A stretch of 9,742 bases of DNA from Acidimicrobiaceae bacterium (lineage in GTDB: Bacteria; Actinomycetota; Acidimicrobiia; Acidimicrobiales; Microtrichaceae): contig DORQ01000183.1 of the NCBI GenBank assembly GCA_003514205.1, forward strand, positions 15,341-25,082, in the 5' to 3' direction. The position numbers were made by a program, and so were the translations under genes. Below the pieces are notes generated by a model. That model was not told the DNA's origin. It did no database searches and saw nothing but the letters and a program-made list of their open reading frames with translations. Positions 1 through 6,001 of the stretch are shown in pieces (positions within the stretch are counted from its first letter, which is position 1; every line of letters starts with the position of its first letter).

Positions 1-42
1 CGAGCCAGCCTGTCGTCGCGTAACGGCGGAGCCACGGAGCGG

Positions 43-1335
43 TTAGCGGAGTTTGACCGCCTGAAGTTTGCCTCGCTGGAGCACTGCGCCTCGGAGCGAG
101 GTGGTAATGACCATGTCAGTTCCTGCGGCGACTTTGTCTCCGTTGAGCCGAATGGCACCTGATTGAACCATTCGCTTTGCTTCACCCTTGGATGAACACA
201 GCGCTGTGTCGACGAGAAGCTGGATGAGGCTGAGCTGCTCTTCCTCCGCGAGACCAAACTCGTTGAGGTTCTCCTCCACAAGTTCGCGGTGGCGGAACTT
301 CTTGTCGAACCACTGGGATGCCTCGGTCGCAGCCTCAGGCCCGTGGTAGAGCTCCACGATCCGGGCAGCGACAGCACGCTTTGCCGCGAAGGGATCCTGC
401 TGGAGGAGCGCGTTCGAGGCTTCGATCGCTGCGACCGGCCACGCGCAACACAGCTCCGCATAGTGCTGAACAAGGTCGTCGGAGATGGAGACCACCTTGC
501 CGAATTGTTCGTTGGGTGGTTCCTCGATCCCGATCCAGTTACTGAGCGATTTCCCCATCTTCTCAGCGCCGTCGGTTCCCCTGAGCAGGGGAAGGGTGAT
601 CACAACCTGGCCTTGCTGACCAAGCTGTGACTGCAGCGTTCGACCAACCAAGTTGTTGTAGGTCTGGTCGGTTCCCCCAAGCTCGATATCTGACTCGATG
701 AATACTGAGTCAAGCCCCTGCATCATTGGATACATGAACTCCATGAGCGAGATTGGTTGGCCTGAGTTGTAGCGCTTGTTGAAATCGTCTCGCTCGAGCA
801 GCCTCGCAACCGTCATGAGTCGGCTATAACCGAGCACATCGCCAAATGTCATCTCGTTCAGCCACTCGGAGTTGCGGCGCACTTCAAGCAACTCGGGTTC
901 GTCTCGGAGAATCGACATCACTTGGTCGAGGTAGGTTGCGCTGTTGTTCTGTGTGTCTTCAGCTGTTAGCACCTTGCGGGTCTCGTTGCGCCCAGTGGGG
1001 TCGCCGACTCGGCCCGTGAAGTCGCCAACAATGAGCACGGCTTTGTGGCCAAAATCCTGGAATTGCCGGAGCTTACGAAGCACGACTGCGTGGCCCAAGG
1101 TGAGCTCAGTGCCAGATGGATCTATTCCAAGTTTCACCCGGAGCGGGCGTGCCTGGGCAGCGGCCGCTCGCAGTTTGTCTGCAAGACCGTCCGCGGGGAG
1201 GATCTCCGCCGTGCCAGAACTGAGCTCTGCTATCTGTGCGCTGAGCTCCGGTGTGTCGGGGACTGCGACCAGATGATCCTCAGTGGATTCGGTTGTGCGT
1301 GCGGTGGGGGAGCCAAGCCCCGCTGAGTCAGTCAT
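43..1335 (-). CDS. tyrS: Tyrosyl-tRNA synthetase (class I)
   Basis: This cytoplasmic enzyme activates tyrosine with ATP and charges tRNA-Tyr. The protein has 430 residues, a normal length for the larger bacterial TyrRS group (TyrZ-like). Visible landmarks are the Rossmann catalytic domain from about residue 65, the ATP-site block KLGIDPSG (68-75), a HIGH-equivalent TLGH (79-82), GDFTGRVGDPTGR (104-116), the tyrosine-binding region with GGTDQ (220-224), and KMGKS (259-263). A C-terminal S4 RNA-binding domain covers about 367-428. The first His of HIGH is Thr here, and the preceding DPT is DPS, which is unusual. The ATG at 1335 has only a weak upstream AGGA, 12 bases away. The first 25 or so residues are low in conservation signals, so a GTG start at Val23 or Val25 is possible. 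The tRNA-Arg gene lies 63 bases upstream on the same strand with no visible terminator between, so co-transcription is plausible. The identity is secure; the exact start is less so. Confidence 0.96.
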   Translation of the reverse strand: MTDSAGLGSPTARTTESTEDHLVAVPDTPELSAQIAELSSGTAEILPADGLADKLRAAAAQARPLRVKLGIDPSGTELTLGHAVVLRKLRQFQDFGHKAVLIVGDFTGRVGDPTGRNETRKVLTAEDTQNNSATYLDQVMSILRDEPELLEVRRNSEWLNEMTFGDVLGYSRLMTVARLLERDDFNKRYNSGQPISLMEFMYPMMQGLDSVFIESDIELGGTDQTYNNLVGRTLQSQLGQQGQVVITLPLLRGTDGAEKMGKSLSNWIGIEEPPNEQFGKVVSISDDLVQHYAELCCAWPVAAIEASNALLQQDPFAAKRAVAARIVELYHGPEAATEASQWFDKKFRHRELVEENLNEFGLAEEEQLSLIQLLVDTALCSSKGEAKRMVQSGAIRLNGDKVAAGTDMVITTSLRGAVLQRGKLQAVKLR

Positions 1336-1398
1336 CGATGTTGTGAATCCTGCAAGTAGAGACTGGCGATGTCGATCGAGACCAGCTGAGTATCTGAG

Positions 1399-1470
1399 TG
1401 CCCTCGGCGCGATTCGAACGCGCGCACACGCCTCCGGAGGGCGATGCTCTATCCCCTGAGCTACGAGGGC
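1399..1470 (-). tRNA. tRNA-Arg, anticodon CCG
   Basis: On the minus strand this folds into a complete cloverleaf of 72 bases. The acceptor is GCCCTCG/CGAGGGC, the D-stem GCTC/GAGC with loop AGGGGATA, the anticodon loop CTCCGGA (anticodon CCG at 1435-1437), the variable loop GTGC, and the T-stem GCGCG/CGCGC with loop TTCGAAT. The discriminator base is A and CCA is not encoded. The first anticodon-stem pair is a U27-U43 mismatch, leaving four Watson-Crick pairs. It reads the arginine codon CGG. It sits head-to-head with argS, whose product charges it, and 63 bases upstream of tyrS on the same strand. Confidence 0.97.
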
Positions 1471-1481
1471 GGGGTCTGCAT

Positions 1482-1508
1482 AGGTTAGCCGCTGAGGCTG
1501 GTCAGCAA
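1482..1508 (-). promoter_or_regulatory. Candidate promoter for tRNA-Arg
   Basis: Read on the minus strand, TTGCTG (1503-1508) is followed by a 15-base spacer and TAACCT (1482-1487). Transcription would start a few bases before the mature tRNA 5' end at 1470. The -35 is reasonable, but the -10 is poor and the spacing short. The position is right for a tRNA promoter, but the match alone is weak. Confidence 0.25.
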
Positions 1509-1513
1509 ATCAG

Positions 1514-1544
1514 TTCACGGGGACCAGCGGTCGCCCGATACGAT
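1514..1544 (+). promoter_or_regulatory. Candidate argS operon promoter
   Basis: TTCACG (1514-1519) and TACGAT (1539-1544) are separated by 19 bases and lie about 64 bases before the argS GTG. The -10 keeps the TA...AT pattern, but the spacing is long. A promoter must exist somewhere in the gap between the divergent tRNA gene and argS, and this is the best candidate I see. It would place the whole 1569-1596 hairpin in the leader RNA. Confidence 0.27.
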
Positions 1545-1568
1545 TCGTGGCTTCGTCGCCAGTACATG

Positions 1569-1596
1569 GCGGTGAGTCATGCCGATGGCTCACCGC
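1569..1596 (+). promoter_or_regulatory. 12-bp leader hairpin abutting the argS RBS
   Basis: GCGGTGAGTCAT (1569-1580) pairs with ATGGCTCACCGC (1585-1596) around the four-base loop GCCG. Eleven of the twelve pairs are Watson-Crick and one is U-G. The 3' base of the stem directly touches the Shine-Dalgarno AAGGAG (1597-1602). There is no T-run after it, so it does not look like an intrinsic terminator. A stem this long and exact next to a ribosome binding site could control argS translation or protect the mRNA 5' end. The structure is seen in the sequence; the regulatory role is inferred. Confidence 0.6.
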
Positions 1597-1602
1597 AAGG
1601 AG
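1597..1602 (+). promoter_or_regulatory. argS ribosome binding site
   Basis: AAGGAG with a 5-base spacer precedes GTG at 1608. This decides the argS start. The reading frame stays open back to 1398, but that extension would run across the tRNA-Arg gene and the hairpin, and the in-frame ATG at 1566 has no comparable site before it. Confidence 0.85.
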
Positions 1603-1607
1603 CCCCT

Positions 1608-3233
1608 GTGATTCGTCAGCACCTTTCTGATGCCCTTACGTCCGAACTGTTGGCGCTTGGCATTGCCGTTCCCGCAGTGGTTCATCTGGAGCAGCCAGCG
1701 CGACGTGAGCATGGTGATTGGTCGTCGAATATTGCGATGGCTTCAGCGAAGGCGGCGGGACGCCCCCCGAGGGAACTCGCCACCGCCCTGGTCGATGCCC
1801 TGAACGCGCGTCTTCCAGAGTACGTGGAGCGTGTCGAGCTCGCTGGGCCAGGTTTCGTTAACTTCCATCTCAACCCTGGATGGCTTCATCAGGTATTGAT
1901 TGACACTGTCAACGCGGGTGAGTCTCAGTTTGGCCGATCAACAGTCGGCGCAGGGACGAACGTGATGGTGGAATTCGTGTCGGCGAATCCGACAGGGCCC
2001 TTGCATGCCGGTCATGCTCGTGGCGCGACCTACGGCGATGCAGTTGCTCGGGTCCTTGAGTGGGCCGGCTACTCGGTTGCACGCGAGTTCTACATCAATG
2101 ACCGAGGCGCCCAAATGCTCAAACTCGGCGAGTCGATTCTCGCCCGTATTCGTGGGGAGGAACCACCAGAGGGTGGCTACTTCGGCGAGTACATCACCGA
2201 ATGGGCTTCCTCACTCGATCCGGAAATCGCGGTGAGTGGCGATGTCGAGGCTGCTACCGAGCATGGCTACCGCTGCGCGCTCGATGACCAACGAGCAGTG
2301 CTTGCCGAGCTCGGCGTTGTGTTCGATGTGTGGTTCAGCGAACGGTCGTTGATGGACACTGGAGCAATCGAACAAACACTCGCCGACCTCCGCGAACGAT
2401 CGATGATCGAGGATCGAGATGGAGCTATTTGGTTGCTCTCTACCCAGTATGGCGATGACAAGGATCGCGTGCTGGTGAAGAGCGACGGAAGCTTCACCTA
2501 TCTCCTTCCTGACATCGCTTATCACCGAGACAAGTTCGCTCGCGGCTTCGATCTGTTGATCAATGTCTGGGGCGCCGATCATCACGGGTATGTGAAACGC
2601 ATGCACGCGGCGATTTCGGCGCTCGGGCACCGCGCTGAGCAGCTCGATATCCGAATCACTCAACTCGTCAAGCTTCTGAAGAACGGCGAGGAAGTCAAGA
2701 TTTCCAAGCGAGCCGGCAACATCATCGAACTGCGCGACATTATTGACGAGGTTGGTGCAGACTCGACTCGGCTGGTCTACCTCCTGCAATCGATTGATTC
2801 GCCTCAGACAGTCGACCTTGGAGTCATCGCTGAGCAGTCGATGGACAACCCTGTGTTCTATGTCCAGATGGCTCATGCCCGGCTCTGTTCGGTGGCAGCA
2901 AAGGCCAGCGCACAGGGCATCGAGCGAATCGATCTCGCTCAGGCTGTGCTCGAACCGTTGGTTCACCCTCGTGAGCTCGAAGTCCTGCGTGTGCTCAACA
3001 ACTTCTCTGAGGTTGTCGAGCTCGCAGCGAGGGAGCGGGCTCCGCACAAGGTCAGTTCGTGGGTACGCGAGCTCGCCAGCGAGGTCCACGGGTTCTACCA
3101 CGACTGCCCGATCCTCCGAGATGATGTTCCCGCAGATCTCCAGCAGGCCCGCCTGTGGCTCGGCGAAGCTGCTCGAGTCGGTCTGCGCTGTGGGCTGAAT
3201 CTGCTGGGCGCATCAGCACCGGAGTCGATGTGA
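1608..3233 (+). CDS. argS: Arginyl-tRNA synthetase (class I)
   Basis: This enzyme charges tRNA-Arg with arginine in an ATP-dependent reaction that, in this family, needs bound tRNA for amino acid activation. The protein has 541 residues from the GTG at 1608, a normal length for bacterial ArgRS. An N-terminal additional (Add) domain covers about residues 1-85. The signature VEFVSANPTGPLHAGH (121-136) carries the HIGH motif as HAGH (133-136). The KMSKS equivalent is KISKR (364-368). The C-terminal DALR anticodon-binding domain starts at about 415 and ends with SAPESM, close to the canonical SAPERM terminus. The start is chosen by AAGGAG five bases upstream. The stop overlaps the lysA start (GTGA), so the two are probably translationally coupled. 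It is divergent from tRNA-Arg(CCG), one of its substrates. Confidence 0.97.
   Translation: MIRQHLSDALTSELLALGIAVPAVVHLEQPARREHGDWSSNIAMASAKAAGRPPRELATALVDALNARLPEYVERVELAGPGFVNFHLNPGWLHQVLIDTVNAGESQFGRSTVGAGTNVMVEFVSANPTGPLHAGHARGATYGDAVARVLEWAGYSVAREFYINDRGAQMLKLGESILARIRGEEPPEGGYFGEYITEWASSLDPEIAVSGDVEAATEHGYRCALDDQRAVLAELGVVFDVWFSERSLMDTGAIEQTLADLRERSMIEDRDGAIWLLSTQYGDDKDRVLVKSDGSFTYLLPDIAYHRDKFARGFDLLINVWGADHHGYVKRMHAAISALGHRAEQLDIRITQLVKLLKNGEEVKISKRAGNIIELRDIIDEVGADSTRLVYLLQSIDSPQTVDLGVIAEQSMDNPVFYVQMAHARLCSVAAKASAQGIERIDLAQAVLEPLVHPRELEVLRVLNNFSEVVELAARERAPHKVSSWVRELASEVHGFYHDCPILRDDVPADLQQARLWLGEAARVGLRCGLNLLGASAPESM
3221..3224 (+). promoter_or_regulatory. lysA ribosome binding site inside argS
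   Basis: GGAG with a 5-base spacer precedes GTG at 3230, within the last codons of argS. Together with the 4-base stop/start overlap it supports GTG 3230 rather than the in-frame upstream ATG at 3155, which lies well inside argS. Confidence 0.72.
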
Positions 3234-4528
3234 GCGGCGAACGCGACTCAGCACCTCTCGATCTCAACCTCCTTCCCGACACGGCGGAGGTTGACGGTGA
3301 CGATCATCTCCTGATTGGAGGGCTGCGGGTGGTAGATCTTGCGGCTGAGTTCGGTACTCCCCTTTTTGTATACGACGAGGAACACCTTCGAGCGCGGTGT
3401 CGCGAGGCTCGGGCTGGCTTTGGCGAGCACGCTGCCTATGCGAGCAAGGCGTTTCTCTGCGGGGCGATGGCGAAACTGGTGAATGAGGAGGGACTTCGAA
3501 TCGATGTCGCCTCTGCAGGTGAGCTCTTTGTGGCGCTGCGATCTGGGGTGCCGGCTGCACAGTGCGTGTTCCATGGCAACAACAAGTCCACTGAGGAGTT
3601 GGCCTTTGCGCTCCAGAACCACATCGGGCTGATTGTTATCGACAGTTTCGAAGAGATGGACCGGATCGAGTGGCTGGTGACCGAAGGGCTCGCTCCACCA
3701 CGGGTGATGGTACGAGTGACGCCTGGGATCGAGGTCCACACCTTCGAGGAGGTTCAGACAGGTCAACTCGACTCGAAGTTCGGTTTCGGTTGGTCATCTG
3801 GAGCGGCCGCTATGGCTGCGAGGCGCGCCGCGGCATCGCCGCAGATGCACCTCATTGGATTGCACATGCACATCGGTTCGCAGGTGTTTTCTGTCGCCAA
3901 CTTCGCCCAGGCCGTGCGTCTGGTGGCTCCGCTAGTGCGTGAGCTGGATCTAGAAGAGTTCTGCGTAGGTGGTGGATTGGGTGTTGCCTACGTCGCTGGC
4001 GAGGAGAGCGCAACCATTTCGCAATGGGCCAAGGCGATCCTCGATGCTGTTCGCGAGGAGGGAATCACTGCGGTCATTGGTGCCGAACCTGGCCGGTCAA
4101 TCGCAGCGCAGGCCGGGGTCACTCTCTACACCATTGGCACCGTCAAGGAGATCCCTGGAGTTCGAACCTACGTCGCAGTCGATGGAGGAATGAGTGACAA
4201 CCCTCGTCCAGTGCTCTACGGCTCGGGGTATGAAGCATTCCTCCCTCGTGCGGTGACTGCACCACGCCCCGACATTGTTCGTGTCGTCGGCAAGCACTGC
4301 GAGTCTGGCGATGTTCTGGTCCGGGAGGCTCAAGTCCCTGCGGGACTGGAGGTCGGTGACATCTTGTGTACCCCGGTGACGGGTGCCTACGGCTACTCGA
4401 TGGGATCGAACTACAACCGGGTGCCTCGTCCCGCAGTGGTCTTTGTTCGTGACGGCCAAGCGAGGTGCGTAGCGCGTCGAGAAACACTTGAGGATCTTGT
4501 CGCACTTGAGGTTCCTGACTCGGATTGA
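3230..4528 (+). CDS. lysA: Diaminopimelate decarboxylase
   Basis: This PLP enzyme decarboxylates meso-diaminopimelate to L-lysine, the last step of lysine synthesis. The protein has 432 residues from GTG 3230, within the usual family range. It has the alanine-racemase-like fold type III barrel with the PLP lysine in YASKAF (Lys73). Further marks are GLHMHIGSQ (210-218), the glycine-rich phosphate loop CVGGGLG (245-251), EPGRS (286-290), AVDGGMSDNPRP (316-327), and the C-terminal active-site blocks HCESGD (356-361) and GAYGYSMGSNYN (385-396). These patterns separate it from ornithine and arginine decarboxylases of the same fold. The start overlaps the argS stop by four bases. The argS-lysA pairing followed by hom and thrC is a classic actinobacterial arrangement. 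Confidence 0.97.
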   Translation: MSGERDSAPLDLNLLPDTAEVDGDDHLLIGGLRVVDLAAEFGTPLFVYDEEHLRARCREARAGFGEHAAYASKAFLCGAMAKLVNEEGLRIDVASAGELFVALRSGVPAAQCVFHGNNKSTEELAFALQNHIGLIVIDSFEEMDRIEWLVTEGLAPPRVMVRVTPGIEVHTFEEVQTGQLDSKFGFGWSSGAAAMAARRAAASPQMHLIGLHMHIGSQVFSVANFAQAVRLVAPLVRELDLEEFCVGGGLGVAYVAGEESATISQWAKAILDAVREEGITAVIGAEPGRSIAAQAGVTLYTIGTVKEIPGVRTYVAVDGGMSDNPRPVLYGSGYEAFLPRAVTAPRPDIVRVVGKHCESGDVLVREAQVPAGLEVGDILCTPVTGAYGYSMGSNYNRVPRPAVVFVRDGQARCVARRETLEDLVALEVPDSD

Positions 4529-4537
4529 ACCATACGG

Positions 4538-4552
4538 TGAGGAGGGTCCTCA
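4538..4552 (+). other. Short hairpin with internal SD-like sequence after lysA
   Basis: TGAGGA (4538-4543) and TCCTCA (4547-4552) form a perfect 6-bp inverted repeat around GGG, starting 9 bases after the lysA stop. The left arm and loop contain GAGGAGGG, a strong Shine-Dalgarno sequence, yet no in-frame start for the next gene lies at a suitable distance. No T-run follows, so it is not an intrinsic terminator. It may be a processing or pausing hairpin, or chance. Confidence 0.35.
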
Positions 4553-4619
4553 GCGGCGGTGCACTTTCGCAATAGAGTCGGCTCGGCCACTGTTCCACCG
4601 GCGTGCGGGATTCACTGCG

Positions 4620-5990
4620 ATGTACATCGATCAGCTCATTGAATTGTCGCCAGTTCCTGGAGCAGTTTTCGGCCACGGCGGCGAGATGCTCGCAACGAAT
4701 GAGCATTGGCGACAGCCGGGGAGGGTCTTTGAGTGGATGATGCTCGACCTTCCGTTCGAGTATCCCCTCGCCGCAGGTGCTAACCCCGCACAGACACTGG
4801 CTACCTTGCTGGATGGGTACGAGGATGAGGCCGAGTTCGATTGGCTCGCATCCATTGACCCGGCAACACTGGTACGGATCTCGATGCGTGCAACCACCTG
4901 GGACGGTGACCGGGTGATCGTGGTCTTCGTGCACCCGTCGAGTTCAGATGTTTCGAGGACGGTCCTCGGCTGGGAGAGCCCAGCTCATAGCCTCACGGCA
5001 GTCGATGCGAGCCCAGCGATGACGACGAACTCCATACCCCAGCCCCAGAACCTTGCTCTTGAGCCAGTGGAACTTGTTGAGGTCGATCTGCGAGGCTCGG
5101 GGTTGATCTCCCACGCCAGAAAAGACCCATCGGCGACGCAGGATCAATCCAGCCCGATCGGTCCCGGCCCACTGCAACCGATCGTGGCCCCCGCCACGGA
5201 CCGAGCCGATACTCACAGCGCGGTGATGGGTCTTGGAGCTGCACACGAGCTGGTCAGCTGGTTCCAGCCAATCGTCTCCACCCAGACTGGCGCAGTCGTC
5301 GGTGCCGAGGCATTGATTCGCTGGGTTCACCCCGAGGCAGGGGTGCTCGCTGCCGGTTCGTTCCTTCCGCTGATCACGGACCTTTCGCTTCTTGACGATG
5401 TACTGGACATCGCCCTGAACTCAGCGCTTGCTGGTTGGGGTCAGATTGTTCGTGAATCAGGGGCGGGCGAGTTGGGCCTCTTGCTCAACATGTCACCGCG
5501 CCAACTACTTCGCGAGGGATCCATTGAGGAAGTCGCGGCGCTTGCCACCCGGCACGGCATCGATCTGAACACCATTGTTGTTGAGCTCACCGAGGATTCT
5601 CTTGAGGCCGCCTCAGATCTTTCTCACGTTTTGGTCCGGGCTCACGAACTTGGTTTCAGGGTTGTGCTCGACGACTTTGGTACTGGTCACTCATCAGTGG
5701 GCCGCCTCAGATCGCTGGTCGTTGACGGTATCAAGGTCGACCAAGGTCTCCTCAGGGGCGCTGAGCTGGATCCACGAGCATGGCAGATACTCGCGTCGAC
5801 GATCTCGCTGGCGGCTGCAATCTCGGTGGATTGCATCGTTGAAGGAGTGGAGACGGCAGCAGAGCGAGATGTTCTTGATGCGCTTGAGGTGCAATTCGCT
5901 CAGGGCTATTTCTACGGCTACCCCCAAAGTGCGAGCGAGTTCGTGAGTCTTTTGGAAAAGCCGTCACCCGTTGAGGCCGGACGCTTGTAG
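4620..5990 (+). CDS. PAS-like/EAL cyclic-di-GMP phosphodiesterase
   Basis: The likely role is hydrolysis of cyclic-di-GMP to pGpG. The protein has 456 residues from ATG 4620. Residues 1-105 resemble a PAS-type sensor (SPVPGAVF, then a GGEMLATNE turn). Residues 106-200 form a Ser/Pro/Gln-rich linker without membrane segments, so the protein should be cytoplasmic. An EAL domain covers about 206-445. The catalytic set is present: EAL (Glu230), Asn290 in LNMSPRQL, Glu322, the DDFGTG pair Asp351/Asp352, Lys372 in GIKVD, Glu408 and Glu411 in VEGVET, and Gln428 in QGYFYG. No GGDEF domain is present. The start is preceded by GGGA nine bases away. The reading frame is open further upstream into lysA, but no good start is seen there. 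It lies between lysA and hom in the same direction, an unexpected place for a signalling enzyme. Its ligand and its target process are unknown. Confidence 0.9.
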   Translation: MYIDQLIELSPVPGAVFGHGGEMLATNEHWRQPGRVFEWMMLDLPFEYPLAAGANPAQTLATLLDGYEDEAEFDWLASIDPATLVRISMRATTWDGDRVIVVFVHPSSSDVSRTVLGWESPAHSLTAVDASPAMTTNSIPQPQNLALEPVELVEVDLRGSGLISHARKDPSATQDQSSPIGPGPLQPIVAPATDRADTHSAVMGLGAAHELVSWFQPIVSTQTGAVVGAEALIRWVHPEAGVLAAGSFLPLITDLSLLDDVLDIALNSALAGWGQIVRESGAGELGLLLNMSPRQLLREGSIEEVAALATRHGIDLNTIVVELTEDSLEAASDLSHVLVRAHELGFRVVLDDFGTGHSSVGRLRSLVVDGIKVDQGLLRGAELDPRAWQILASTISLAAAISVDCIVEGVETAAERDVLDALEVQFAQGYFYGYPQSASEFVSLLEKPSPVEAGRL

Positions 5991-6001
5991 CGTAATCAGC
6001 C

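Noticed and set aside
1..42. Possible tyrS terminator at the left edge
   Set aside because: The repeated CTCCG units are direct, not inverted, so no hairpin forms and no T-run is present.
1398..1607. In-frame N-terminal extension of argS, including ATG 1566
   Set aside because: It runs across the tRNA-Arg gene and the leader hairpin. GTG 1608 has AAGGAG five bases upstream and gives the normal ArgRS N-terminus.
2396..2427. Repeated GATCGA units in argS
   Set aside because: They encode ordinary ArgRS sequence (ERSMIEDRDG). The repeats are short and explained by codon use.
2211..3101. 296-codon open frame antisense to argS
   Set aside because: It lies wholly opposite conserved argS sequence, shows no recognisable domain, and is explained by codon bias on the coding strand.
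3155..3229. Extended lysA start inside argS
   Set aside because: GTG 3230 has GGAG at five bases and the typical 4-base stop/start overlap. The extra residues are argS in another frame.
4573..4578. TAGAGT, a -10-like hexamer upstream of the phosphodiesterase
   Set aside because: It is identical to the rho -10 candidate and well placed, but no acceptable -35 exists at 16-18 bases, so I did not list it as a promoter.
4488..4619. Extended phosphodiesterase start at 4488 inside lysA
   Set aside because: It overlaps conserved lysA coding sequence, has no ribosome binding site, and the PAS-like homology pattern begins at ATG 4620.
4143..4934. 263-codon open frame antisense to lysA and the phosphodiesterase gene
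   Set aside because: It spans the end of one real gene and the start of another, and its composition is Arg/Pro/Cys-rich without any domain.
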